The notes under the pieces were generated by a model that searched no databases, was not told where the DNA came from, and saw only the letters and a list, made by a program, of their open reading frames with translations. From Cytospora piceicola (lineage: Eukaryota > Ascomycota > Sordariomycetes > Diaporthales > Cytosporaceae), in assembly GCA_023375675.1 (NCBI GenBank), contig JALQBC010000006.1, positions 1,240,001-1,304,000 of the forward strand: 64,000 bases of DNA. The letters run 5' to 3'. Positions 10,214-19,757 of the stretch are shown piece after piece; position 1 is the first letter of the stretch; each line of letters starts with the position of its first letter. Both the position numbers and the translations under genes were made by a program.

Positions 10214-10762
10214 GTTGTTTGTTCTTCTTTTTGTTTTTGTGATATGATGATGGGATGATTACAACAAATGTGGTCTGAGTTGTCGAGTATGTCGAGTATA
10301 GAGTGCGAAGATACCGCGCTCAGCGGTCTACTTAAGTATGCTTTTGAGGCGCATCACGGCCATACTGCCTCACCTGGACAGTCACGGTTTTACGTCTGCC
10401 AATATCTTTTCTGATAAACTGCATCCAAGAGTGATAAATTACCCGGAAGTCACTTGGGTCATGGATGCATCAAACGAAGCGGACTGTAAGTTGTTTGGGG
10501 AAGATGATGCAGATGGGGAAAGTCTAAGAAATGGCGAGGTAGTCAACAGCGAGCGTCCTTCCGCCCCGCCCTTATCAAGTGCCGCCTCAACACCACCACG
10601 ACGCCGATGACATCGGGGAGAAACTCGGCGTTGTTAATCGCCATTACATATTCACAATGCTATAGATAGCGGGTGCACGCTATACTTATATGCCCCCGCA
10701 CCAGCAGCAGTCACCAACAAAGCCTCCGTCGCAACGATCAGATTCTTGTCCATCCCGCAGCC
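10214..10762. promoter_or_regulatory. Divergent promoter region between RidA and SDR genes
   Basis: About 550 bp between two divergent starts. GATA-type words are present: TGATAA at 10,412-10,417 and 10,432-10,437, and GATAAG (as CTTATC) at 10,571-10,576. Shared regulation of the two genes is plausible. Binding by a GATA factor is inference. Confidence 0.4.
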
Positions 10763-11527
10763 ATGACCAAATCCCTCCAAGGCCGTATCGCCATCGTCAC
10801 CGGTGCCTCGCGCGGCATCGGCGCCGGCATCGCCCTCGAGCTCGCCAAACGAGGCGCCAACGTCCTCATCACATACAACCGGGATGGCTCCCAAGCAGAC
10901 AAAGTCATTGCCGACCTCGAGAGCCTGGGCGTCGAGGCCCTGGGCGTGCAGGTCAGCGGCAGCGACCGTAGCGCACCCGACCGCATCGTCGCCGCCGCCG
11001 TCGGCAAGTGGGGCCACATCGACATCATCATCAACAACGCCGGCGCAGGCGACGACTTCCTGCTCCAGGAGCTGACGCACGAGGGCTGGGACAAGATCCT
11101 CGACTGCAACCTGCGCTTCCCGACCTTCCTCGTGCAGGCCGCGATGCCGCACTTCGGCACCGCCCCGCGCATCGTCAACATCTCGAGCGTCATGGCGCGC
11201 ATGGGCGGCTCGTACTCGACGGCCTATTCCGCCTCCAAGGCTGCCCTGGAGGGCGTTACTAAGGTGTGGGCGTTGGAGCTGGGCCAGAAGTACGGCGCCA
11301 CGGTCAACTGCGTGAACCCGGGGCCAGTGGCGACCGACATGTGGTTGAGGGACACGGATCCCGACGTTCTGAAGGAGTGGGATGAGAAGGTCAAGGAGAC
11401 GCCTGCTGCAGCTAGGATTGGCACGACGGACGATGTTGCCCAGATCGTGGCGTTCTTGTCCGAGGAGGCCAGCCGCTGGTCGACGGGCAGCACTGTGAAC
11501 GCCAATGGCGGGTTGTGTTTCGTATAA
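10763..11527 (+). CDS. Classical short-chain dehydrogenase/reductase (FabG-like)
   Basis: A single exon of 254 residues, normal for classical SDRs. The start at 10,763 is the first in-frame ATG and gives the canonical N terminus. TGASRGIG (13-20) binds the NAD(P) cofactor and NNAG (91-94) stabilises the core. The catalytic tetrad is complete: N116, S142, Y155 and K159 (YSASK). PGPVATDMW near 191-199 is the usual cofactor-closing segment, and the C terminus (GSTVNANGG) is of the 3-oxoacyl-reductase-like type. It should reduce a ketone or oxidise an alcohol. Lying next to RidA, it could act on the carbonyl released from an imine. The true substrate is unknown. It also resembles the reductases found in many polyketide clusters, but no polyketide synthase is present here. 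Confidence 0.9.
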   Translation: MTKSLQGRIAIVTGASRGIGAGIALELAKRGANVLITYNRDGSQADKVIADLESLGVEALGVQVSGSDRSAPDRIVAAAVGKWGHIDIIINNAGAGDDFLLQELTHEGWDKILDCNLRFPTFLVQAAMPHFGTAPRIVNISSVMARMGGSYSTAYSASKAALEGVTKVWALELGQKYGATVNCVNPGPVATDMWLRDTDPDVLKEWDEKVKETPAAARIGTTDDVAQIVAFLSEEASRWSTGSTVNANGGLCFV

Positions 11528-11744
11528 TAGTCACGTTGAGAATATAAAATTATACCAAATTTACGTCACTCTAGGCCGCTCATTCACAACGCTCTGTCTA
11601 AACTCTGTATATACTTAAGTATGAAGCAATCAAGCACGAGAAAAATGTGGACCCGCACATTTGACTGACTGCCGTATGACTTCTTAGATGATGCTGCTGC
11701 TGTCAGACATATCCTGAGGTCTGTAGCCATAGCCATAGTAGCTA

Positions 11745-12171
11745 CGGAGGTTGGTTTCAAAAGTCTTGACGCATAGCTGTTTGGGTGTGGTCCGTGCACT
11801 ACAGTGCGTTCGAAAAAACCACATCAAATCTGTCTAAGAAACAAACCTCCCGATTTCCTGCTAAAATTGAGCGAATCTGAATAGATGATTAGGATATTAT
11901 ATTTCCTTTCGTTTTAAGCATTATAATAATACTAAAAACATAATCTTTAGCCCCGTAGAATTTAAGGAACTTTAATTAAAAGCATCTGGCGCTTTAAAAT
12001 TAGGAGGATAAGAACTTTAGATTACCCTAACCCTAGGTTTAAAGACTGTGTGCCTGCGGCAGAAGAAGCGTGCGGTTAGCCTATGCGGTACAGTTCCATT
12101 TCCCACTTAAATACTGTAGCGCCGAAAGCACGTTAACATTGATGCGTCAAGACTTTTGAAACCAACCTCCG
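11745..12171. mobile_element. 427 bp MITE with 30 bp perfect terminal inverted repeats and TA target duplication
   Basis: The outer arms 11,745-11,774 and 12,142-12,171 are perfect inverted repeats of 30 bp beginning CGGAGGTTGG. Each is flanked by TA (11,743-11,744 and 12,172-12,173), as expected for Tc1/mariner-type insertion. The 367 bp interior is AT-rich and has no coding capacity, so the element is non-autonomous. It lies between the SDR gene and the second PhyH gene and ends about 560 bp before the latter's start. It could therefore sit in that promoter. No RIP-type asymmetry between the arms is visible, so it may be recent. Confidence 0.85.
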
Positions 12172-12173
12172 TA

Positions 12174-12733
12174 GTCAGGTACGTTTAATTTGTCAGTCTG
12201 GATCTTTCGTAACTGTGTCAGACCTCGGGACCTATTGGACGTGTATACCCACCCCTGCTGCGGTCGAAGAGCCTCAACCGTAAGCCTAAGAAACCAACAT
12301 TCAGGAGGAGGAAGGTCACGGCGAGCCGGGAACCGAGGGCCAAATGCTATCTCGAATCTCGCGTATCGTTCCTCCGCATGATTGCCTACTTGATACTGAT
12401 CCAGATGCCCAAGGGTGTTGCAACCCCGCGAATTGATAATGATAACGTCCGGTGCTGTAAGTGTGAATTCAACGAATCTGACTGATACCCGATATCCCTG
12501 TCTTGTTTCTAGGCGAGTGTCAGCGTTCCGAACGGCTCTCGCCGTCACTTGCCTGCTGCGCTCGCCCGCAATACGAATGAGGAATGATCTATATTCTAGT
12601 ATACGGCCACTTGAAATACATAAATGCCCAAGGGCGAAGACTGCAAACTTCACACAAAATTTATGATCATCATCAATACAATAAACCATCTTGTCAACCC
12701 ATACTTCTGATATCCATCCTATCGACCGACATT
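12174..12733. other. Upstream region of the second PhyH gene
   Basis: I see no supported gene. The open frame on the minus strand across 12,147-12,689 has no recognisable domain. Two overlapping TGATAA words lie near 12,434-12,446. A pyrimidine-rich stretch precedes the ATG at 12,734. Confidence 0.45.
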
Positions 12734-13874
12734 ATGGCTACCACTACTACCACCACCTCTTCTTCTGCCATGCCCTCGCTTTCCACCTCCGGAGCCCCGG
12801 CTGCCAAGAGGCAACTGCCAGAAGTCCAGTCCCTCCCAAACACGGCAAGCATTGACGAAGTCGTATCGGCCATCAAAATCGCAGGTGGCTGCGTCATCAA
12901 GAATGCCGTCTCGACAGATGTGCTGGACAAGATCGAGTACGTCACACGACCATCCGTTGTTTGGAGACAGGCAAGCTAACACTCAGCGACAGGAAGGATA
13001 TTCGTCCCCTGCTGAACAAAGACGCACCCTGGGACGGGAGCTTCTTCCCGGCCCAGACCCGTCGGGCCTACGGCATGCTCGACATCTCGCCCACGTACGC
13101 CAGCGAGATCGTCATGCACCCCACCTTCCAGGGGGCGGCCGCCAGCCTGCTCACGCAGAAGTACTGGTTCTGGGAGGGCCAGAGCAAGAAGTGGGGCGTC
13201 AGCAAGCCCCAGCTCTCCAACACGGTCGTCTTCAGCATCGCGCCGGGCGCCTCGGCGCAGCCCCTGCACCGGGACGACTCGATCCACCAGTTCGCGCCCA
13301 CGGCCGCCGACGTGTACCCGGAGGGGAAGGTGCGCGACGCGTCGCTGGGGTTCTTCGTCGCGGCCAAGAAGGCGACGCGGCAGAACGGCGCGACGAGGTT
13401 CATCCCGGGCAGCCACCTGTGGGCCCACGAGCAGCCGCCCGAGGAGGAGCTCTGCAGGTACGCCGAGATGGAGAAGGGGGACGCGTTCCTGATGCTCGCG
13501 TCGTGCTTCCACGGGGGCAGCGCCAACACCACCGCGGACGAGGAGAGGCTGATCTTCAGCACGTTCGCCACGAGGGGCACGCTGAGGCAGGAGGAGAACC
13601 AGTACCTGTGCGTGAGCAAGGAGAAGATGAAGCAGCTGCCGGTCGAGACCCAGCAGTTTGCTGGTTACAGCTTGTCAGAGCCCTTCCTGGGATGGGTAAG
13701 TCCATGCTTCCCATATTTTGTGTATTCGCTACGAAGACGGAAAAAAGACAAAGGCTAATCTGGTGTGTGTGTGTGCCCTATTAGGTCCGTAGCACTGATC
13801 CAAGAATTGTTTTGGACCCGAGCATCGAGGGGAATAAGAACATGTACTCTGGCGCAGAGGAGCCAGTTGTGTAA
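12734..13874 (+). CDS. PhyH-family Fe(II)/2-oxoglutarate dioxygenase, second and divergent copy
   Basis: Three exons (12,734-12,936; 12,993-13,695; 13,785-13,874) encode 331 residues. Intron 1 (56 nt) has GTACGT, CTAAC and GACAG. A CTCAG six bases earlier is also in frame, so two residues are uncertain. Intron 2 (89 nt) has GTAAGT, CTAAT, a (TG)n run and TTAG. The N terminus starts with a Thr/Ser-rich tail (residues 1-25). WDGSFFPAQTRR (81-92), the iron ligands H160 and D162 (LHRDD), ATRFIPGSH (201-209), distal H241 in FHGGSANT, and R253 (EERLIF) complete the PhyH active site. It is clearly a different subgroup from the gene at 8,273, so the pair is not a recent duplication. It probably performs a separate oxidation in the same pathway; the substrate is unknown. 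Confidence 0.88.
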
Positions 13875-14903
13875 GTAGTACATTGCAGGGAGGATTACAG
13901 GCCTAAACACTTGGGGTGAAGCTGTTCGACCCAGCTGAGTGAGCTATATTGCCACAGCGGGTAGGGGCTTGTTGTACATATATATGCATTTACACAATTC
14001 ACGGATGACGCCCACAACGCTACAGATGGACAAGCGTGCTTGGTATCAGTCCCAATAAGTAGAATTACAATCAAAAGAGATAAAACACTCCAGCTTCTTT
14101 CTGATATGCATGACATCGTGTTTTGTCCTTCGCAGCAAGTATCTTGCATTTCTTCCGATAATGTTACACTACCTAGATAGCTCCCTCCTATCGACTGGTC
14201 TCTACCTCTTACATGACACCGAGATTGGTGTAAGTGCCCGATACTGCCCTGTATACCCACTATAATCTAATGGATCCTAGCACCCATGTGAAGCCCCGCA
14301 ACCCCGCAGTGTACGGGACCCAATCGTAGGGTATTGTTTTCCAATGAACCAAAAGAAAGGCTAACCTCACTGTGGAGGGAACCTTGAAAGTACGGCGAAA
14401 GGTAATGTTCTTGGAATACTATTGGTGACGGTGGATTGGTGCAAGGTGTGGTAGCAAGACGGTACATGATACCTACGTAACCATACACATACCTACATAC
14501 CTACTGTACTTACATAGTAGATATCTACAGTACATGCTTCTGTGGGTCGGACAACCAAATTTATCCCTGTACATACATACACTACATACTTAGGTACACT
14601 ACACTAAAACTCAAAACGACCTTGGAAGGTTTGCAACACACACTCGAACACCGCCGAACACTGCCGAACACTTATGGACACCCCCCCCCCTTCTTTATAC
14701 CCTCCAATCCCCAACTCCAACGAGCGCCCAATGGAACATGCAACTGTCAAATACCAATCTCGGTACTTGGTACACAGCAGGATGTGAGAAACATCCGGCG
14801 ACCTTGGAACGTCGGTACTCAAGTAGGTATCCAGCTGATAGAACAGTTGGTGATCGGCCATGGCGGAGGATGGATGCGAGTGATGTTCCAAATTCGAAAT
14901 GAT
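13875..14903. other. Convergent 3' intergenic region
   Basis: Lies between the 3' ends of the PhyH gene and the permease. It contains TACCTA/TACATA-rich simple sequence around 14,470-14,600 and a C10 run near 14,680. The long plus-strand open frame entering from 14,622 is antisense to the permease and is not a gene. Confidence 0.5.
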
Positions 14904-16562
14904 CTATATGCTGGGTTCTTGGATGTCGTGACCAGCTACGCTCTTCTGGATCGTGCTATGGGCGGAGCGGAAAAAGACCTTCCTCGAGTAGAAGGACCAA
15001 TTTGCCGCACTGACGAGGACCACACAAGCCACGACGGCCACGGCGTAGTTCATGCTCGACGCCGTCACCGGCTGATACGTGGGGAACAGCAGCCAAACCG
15101 ACTCCATGGACATCCAGGCCAAGGCTATGATGTTCGTGGCCCAACCCGCCCGTCCCAGGCTGAAGGAGCGCTTGCCGCGAATGTGCCTCCGCTTGTCGAG
15201 CAGCAGACAGGCAATCGGGATGATATACGAGATGTAGATGCAGATGACGCCGCTGCCCAGGATGGCATTCAGCGCCGTGGCCGAGCCGAGCTCTATCAGG
15301 CCGATGAGGACAACGGCGAAGAAGGAGAACAGGATGGAGGCGACTGGCAGTTTCCGGGAGTCGCTGACACGAGACATGAGAGGCGACAGCGGCACGCCTC
15401 CCTCCCTGGACAGAGTCCACCAGACGCGGCTGAAGGTGGTCATGCAGCTGAAGCAAGCGGCCAGGAGGCATGTCATGTAGATGAGGAGGCCGACGATGGT
15501 CAAGGGCTGCGAGCGCAGGGCGTCCAGCAGCAGCTGGGCGATGGGCTGGTCCGCGATGGGCGCGAGCAGACCGTCCGGGTTGACGTTGCAGAACAGGTAC
15601 ACGACGACCATCAGCAGGCCTGCCGGGGCGCTGAGGAGGGCGCTGCCCAGCATGACCTTGGGGACGTTCCTGGCCGGGTTGGGCATCTCGTCGGACATGT
15701 GGGTGGCGCAGTCGAAGCCGTTGACGGCCGCGGCGCCGGGGAGCAGGCCGAGGAAGAAGACGACGCCGTCGGAGGACCAGCCGGTTCCGTTGACGAACTG
15801 GGTGAAGACCTCGGCGGCGCTCGCCTTGGGGTGCGCGCGCACGAGCAGGGCGATGAGCACGAACAGCGCCCCGGCGTTGATGTACCACGTCAGGCCCTTG
15901 ACGGCGAGAGAGTAGAAGCCGAAAAGCGGTATGTTCATGGCAAGCGCCACCACGGCGGCGGCGACGTATACCAGGTAGTAGTGCCACGCCTGAAGCACGA
16001 ACTCGGGGTGGCAGACCTGGACCAACGCCCACAGCAGCTGCGAGGTGATGAGGCAGGACGCAGCAGTCCAGAAGAACCATGCGGCACAGGCCATCCACCC
16101 GGTGACATAGCTAAGGACGCGGCTGTATCTTTTCGGAGCGAAGAGGGCTGTCCAGTAGATCTGGCCTGGTTGGGGAGAAGGGGTGTTAGCTTGTGTGTGT
16201 GCATGTGTGTGCGTGCGTGCAAGAGGCAGGCTGTAAGTTCCCGCACTCGGCTTACCTGAAGCGTGAGGATGGACGGCTGCAATCTCCGCGAGGGAAGCGC
16301 AGACGAGGAGGTTCAGGCCGACGGCGACGATGTAGCCGAAGAAGAAGACGGGGCCGCCTCCCGTGCCGATGCTGACGGAGAGGTAGGTGCCGATGCACAG
16401 CGGTGTCGCGGTGATGGAGAACTGGATGCCCAGGGTGCTCCACAGGTTGAAGGACTGTTCCAGGTGCTGGGCGTGTTGCCCGTCGTCGAGGACCTCGCCG
16501 CTCGCAACGTCGAGCCCGGCAGTGGGCTTTTCCGAGGCGCCTTTGGACTCTTTTCTTTCCAT
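14904..16562 (-). CDS. APC-superfamily amino acid/amine permease (GABA/choline permease-like)
   Basis: A plasma-membrane transporter importing an amino acid, GABA, choline or similar amine. Exon 1 (16,562-16,256) and exon 2 (16,165-14,904) give 522 residues, the family norm. The 90 nt intron has GTAAGC, CTAAC and CCAG, carries a (TG)n/(CACG)n tract, and joins HPHAS to GQIYW, the conserved TSGGxYxW-like region after TM2-3. The N terminus is cytosolic; about 12 membrane helices follow. SFNLWSTLGIQFSIT (residues 37-51) is typical of the fungal AAP/BAT1 group. GFDCATHMSDEMPNPARNVP in the middle matches the family's conserved E-x-P-A-x-x-x-P loop. Divergent from the Zn cluster regulator, it probably imports the pathway substrate or exports a product. 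Specificity cannot be predicted. Confidence 0.9.
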   Translation of the reverse strand: MERKESKGASEKPTAGLDVASGEVLDDGQHAQHLEQSFNLWSTLGIQFSITATPLCIGTYLSVSIGTGGGPVFFFGYIVAVGLNLLVCASLAEIAAVHPHASGKPSAGTYSLPLARTHTHAHTQANTPSPQPGQIYWTALFAPKRYSRVLSYVTGWMACAAWFFWTAASCLITSQLLWALVQVCHPEFVLQAWHYYLVYVAAAVVALAMNIPLFGFYSLAVKGLTWYINAGALFVLIALLVRAHPKASAAEVFTQFVNGTGWSSDGVVFFLGLLPGAAAVNGFDCATHMSDEMPNPARNVPKVMLGSALLSAPAGLLMVVVYLFCNVNPDGLLAPIADQPIAQLLLDALRSQPLTIVGLLIYMTCLLAACFSCMTTFSRVWWTLSREGGVPLSPLMSRVSDSRKLPVASILFSFFAVVLIGLIELGSATALNAILGSGVICIYISYIIPIACLLLDKRRHIRGKRSFSLGRAGWATNIIALAWMSMESVWLLFPTYQPVTASSMNYAVAVVACVVLVSAANWSFYSRKVFFRSAHSTIQKSVAGHDIQEPSI

Positions 16563-17086
16563 GTTGGTTGTGCGTGGTGACGAGCATCAAGCTCTTGCGT
16601 GTGGCCTGTTTTGCTCGGCCGATCGCCCCATTGCTGCCTTTATACCGGCTGTACTTATCTCGGATGAAGTTCGCATTGCCCGCATTGCCCGTACAGTCTA
16701 GCAGCGAGGGCGAAGATATCACTTCCTTTGGACACTTGGGAGAGATTGGGGATGATTGGGGAGTGATGAGACGTGATTGTAGGGGGTGTGACTGTAGTGA
16801 TGGGAGGAAGGGAGGCAAAGGCTCGCTGTGGCCTTCCTACTTCCGGGATAAGCCTCCCTCGTCGTTGTCGACGTCTTATCTGCCCAGGTGCCGGGAAGCT
16901 TGGCCCACAACCCGCAACCCGCAACCCGCAACCTTCGCTGCAGTATCTTATCTCACAGCCCCGCTTACGGTAGGTATATCACGGATCTCGTTGTTACCTG
17001 TCGTCTCGTCGATTTCCCCTTCCCCTAATGCTCCATATCGTTCTTCGCTATCGCTGTCTCTATCGACAACCACCAAGAACCGTACG
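16563..17086. promoter_or_regulatory. Divergent permease/regulator promoter with four GATAAG sites
   Basis: The 524 bp between the two starts carries GATAAG on either strand at 16,654-16,659, 16,847-16,852, 16,875-16,880 and 16,947-16,952. By simple expectation about 0.26 would occur. Two are 28 bp apart. This is the binding sequence of nitrogen-catabolite GATA activators (AreA/NIT2 family), and it fits an amino acid or amine permease. A short (CAACCCG)n tract lies at about 16,909-16,933. Confidence 0.6.
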
Positions 17087-18883
17087 ATGCCCCGTCAGAG
17101 AGGTGCGAATCCAGCCAAGCGGACCCCGATCAAGCGCACCAAGACGTACACGGGCTGCTGGACCTGCCGCGATCGAGGGGTTAAGTGCGATCTGGGGAAG
17201 CCTCACTGCGTCAGATGCACGCGGAGCAAACGTGTCTGCGAGGGCTACGGCATCCGGCTGGTGTGGGTAGACCAGCAGCAGCAGCAGATCAACGCGCCTC
17301 AGCCTCAACGACGCCTGTTCGCCGACCCGACGCGCCACAACCCGGTCTTCGACGAGGACCACATCAACGCTGCTCTGGAGGACATTGACTCGCCTGACCA
17401 CGCCTGCGACATCCAGATCGCCCCTTTTACCGTCTTCCGCCTGTCCAATGCTCCCCAAATCCAGTATCCGGCCGACCAGGACCAGAGCACCGAGTACTCC
17501 ACCTCGGCATCATCACCTACATCACCCATATCATCCACATCACCCACATCACTCCCATCACCCCCATCACCTCCATCACCCCCAACACCCTCATCACTAC
17601 CGGCATATCCCGTCTCTTCCGATGACCTGCATGTTACCTGCAAGGGTTCGTCGTCATCACCCCTCTCCCACGTGAAAGTCCAGATCCTGCCGCTTCTCCA
17701 ACCCTTCCTGGCCTCAGCAACAGTCCAAGAGCGGACACTGTTCCGCCATTGGATTTCCTATTTGAGCGGCTTCTTCCTGCCAACACCGTGCTCTGACAAT
17801 CCCTTTCGGGCCATCTACATTCCTCTCGCGCTTGCCTCGGCCGAGTCAGACACACCCCGGTCGGGACATATTTCGCTTTTGCACTGCATATATGCCACCG
17901 CAGCTTTTCATCTCGCCCAACGACGACACTGCCATGAGTACTCTGCAACAGCCGTCAAGCACCAGGAGATGGGCCTGCGCTACCTGCGCCAGAGCATAGC
18001 CGAGCCAGGAGAAGGTCAACATGAGGCCATTCTTGCTGCCATCATTCTAATGACTTCGATCGAGTCCATTACAGGCATTCCTGCCACCTGGCGCATCCAC
18101 ATCCGCGGCGGCCGTGAATGGCTGCAGGCGCAAAGGTCGGAGTGGAGGGAGACTTACAACGCCCGCATCCTATACCAGATTTTCGAATGCGTCGAGCTCA
18201 TTGGTCACCTGCAGGGCGGGCACAAGGCTTGGGAAGGCTCGGGCGAGCTGCTGGATAAGCACGGCGTCTCGTCCGTAACCACGCAGGACTATACTCCCGA
18301 GCTCGGTACGTACAGCCTAGACAGGTTCTTTGGTATTCCAAAGCCGTTATTTGACGCCCTCGACCACATGAACTACCTGAGAGGCACTTCGTGTGACCAG
18401 TCTGAGTGCGCCCTCAAGGCCGTCGAGGCGCGCATAGCGAGTGCCAAACCAGACACTTTTCCTCTCCGGAAACCGTCCTCCGTCACGGAAAGACTGGCCA
18501 CGCACCATGCCCTCGTCTTCTACTACGCCTGCCGGATACATCTGCAGCGAGACTTCCGCCAAGTTCCCCCGTCCCAGGTCCAAGAGCTCGTGGGAAAGAG
18601 TCTATATCACCTGGAGGAGATCCACGCCATCGAGCGTACAGTAGACGCGTGCGGGCTGCTGTGGCCGTTATTTGTTATTGCTTGCGAAGCAGAAGACTCG
18701 GAATACAGATCGCGGCTGCTGCACCTTTTCGACAAGGGCGAGATTGTCGGCATCGGGGGTATCACAAAAGCCGCCAAAATCGTCCAGGAGGTCTGGCGCC
18801 ACAGAGATGAAAGCGGACAGCATACGGCAGACCATCGGCACGAGCTGATGAGGCTTCAGGGATTCGACTTGATTCTGACCTGA
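17087..18883 (+). CDS. Zn(II)2Cys6 fungal transcription factor with a fungal-specific C-terminal domain
   Basis: A nuclear regulator of 598 residues in one exon. The binuclear zinc cluster has all six cysteines: C24, C27, C34, C41, C44 and C51 (CX2CX6CX6CX2CX6C), preceded by a basic stretch. A poly-Gln run (about 63-67) follows. A Ser/Pro/Thr-rich linker at about 142-172 is encoded by a minisatellite. The rest matches the Fungal_trans_2-type helical regulatory domain (for example GIPATWRIHIRGGREWL near 335-350). The ATG at 17,087 is chosen because it is just before the zinc cluster; the frame is open further upstream but through promoter sequence. Divergent from the permease and at the edge of the dioxygenase/SDR group, it is the likely local activator. 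That role is inferred from position. Confidence 0.9.
   Translation: MPRQRGANPAKRTPIKRTKTYTGCWTCRDRGVKCDLGKPHCVRCTRSKRVCEGYGIRLVWVDQQQQQINAPQPQRRLFADPTRHNPVFDEDHINAALEDIDSPDHACDIQIAPFTVFRLSNAPQIQYPADQDQSTEYSTSASSPTSPISSTSPTSLPSPPSPPSPPTPSSLPAYPVSSDDLHVTCKGSSSSPLSHVKVQILPLLQPFLASATVQERTLFRHWISYLSGFFLPTPCSDNPFRAIYIPLALASAESDTPRSGHISLLHCIYATAAFHLAQRRHCHEYSATAVKHQEMGLRYLRQSIAEPGEGQHEAILAAIILMTSIESITGIPATWRIHIRGGREWLQAQRSEWRETYNARILYQIFECVELIGHLQGGHKAWEGSGELLDKHGVSSVTTQDYTPELGTYSLDRFFGIPKPLFDALDHMNYLRGTSCDQSECALKAVEARIASAKPDTFPLRKPSSVTERLATHHALVFYYACRIHLQRDFRQVPPSQVQELVGKSLYHLEEIHAIERTVDACGLLWPLFVIACEAEDSEYRSRLLHLFDKGEIVGIGGITKAAKIVQEVWRHRDESGQHTADHRHELMRLQGFDLILT
17508..17598 (+). repeat. CATCACC-type minisatellite inside the regulator coding sequence
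   Basis: Imperfect tandem copies built on CATCAC/CCCC words encode a Ser-Pro-Thr linker in the Zn cluster protein. The length is likely variable between strains because such repeats slip. The frame is kept in this copy. Confidence 0.75.
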
Positions 18884-18945
18884 GGAAAGCAACTCAACGA
18901 AACATGAAGAAAAGGAAAGCAGGTGGACGTAACATTTGTAAAGAT

Positions 18946-19757
18946 TTACACGGCGATATCCAGCCTCCTGGACGTATCATCCAACACTTCCTCGACGCAT
19001 CGGAATCGCGTTCCCTTGAAATTCGTTTCCGCCTGCCGTCTGACCTTCTCTTCGGGTAGCAATGCGGCCCCGGAGACGGACCACAGGCCGTACTGCGCCA
19101 CAATGACCTGGCCTATATCTCGCTGCAGCAGCTCCATATTTCGGTAGCCACGTTGGATCTTGTAGCCTCTGGCCTTCAGCACATCCGCAATCCGGTTTCA
19201 AGTCATGGTCTCTATGCAGACATACGTGGTCGGCTCCCAAGCATCGCACTCCATCAGCCGAGTAAGCGATTTGGCGCCGTCTCACGCAGTCACGAAGGCG
19301 ATAGGCTCCTCTCCGGTGCCGGAGAATACTATGATGCCGGCGGAGAAGCTGACCGGGTGGTACGCCCCGATATCCTTTATATATCTTGACTATGCGGGCA
19401 CGAGGTGGTCAGTCAGCCAACCCAGGTTGAACACCGTTCACTTGACGTCGCTCTGTGCCTCAAGCGCCGCCCGGACGGGGTTGTGGTTCGCGGCATAGAA
19501 TATGGGCTGGTCCGGGTATTCGTCTGTGTTGCCTACGTACTCGGAAGGAACGAAGCGCTTGCCACGCGGGGACTGCCGACATGGTTCCAGGAGTGCGAGA
19601 TGCACGGTGACATTGTTCATGGAGCTAGGTAGTCTAGGGGGTGGAGATGTGGCCGTCGCAGTCGGAGAGATACTGCGCCAGAGACGGTACCGAGTAGTCG
19701 GCAAGGTGGAGATTGACGTCTCCGCACTTGAGCTACACCTTCTTAGATCGTGATAAC
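18946..19757 (-). pseudogene. NmrA-like (isoflavone-reductase-like) pseudogene with RIP-type stops
   Basis: A single minus-strand frame runs from about 19,704 to the natural stop at 18,946 and reads as the C-terminal two thirds of an NmrA-like protein, including KRFVPSEYVGNTDEYPDQPI and TVFNLGWLTDHLVPA. Four premature stops lie in that same frame at 19,438-19,440, 19,390-19,392, 19,282-19,284 and 19,198-19,200. Two replace an expected Trp (TGG to TGA), one an expected CAG and one an expected Arg/Trp codon. All are single transitions, as RIP would make. A frameshift near 19,640 separates the more decayed N-terminal part (ADYSVPSLAQYLSDCDG in another frame). It is only distantly similar to the intact NmrA-like gene at 1,201. 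Confidence 0.8.

Noticed and set aside
12147..12689. Minus-strand frame of 180 codons upstream of the second PhyH gene
   Set aside because: No domain, and it runs into the MITE terminal repeat.
12852..13784. 310-codon plus-strand frame overlapping the second PhyH gene
   Set aside because: Out of frame with the HxD...H active site and rich in Arg/Ala/Gly, as shadow frames in GC-rich exons are.
14622..16259. Long plus-strand open frame (545 codons) and a second minus-strand frame (14,956-16,098)
   Set aside because: Both overlap the permease, whose membrane helices, intron and conserved loop identify the real frame. The others are charged, repetitive shadow translations.
8273..18883. Classical secondary-metabolite cluster
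   Set aside because: No PKS, NRPS, terpene cyclase or DMATS is present within the window, so the backbone-enzyme definition is not met; kept only as a candidate pathway.
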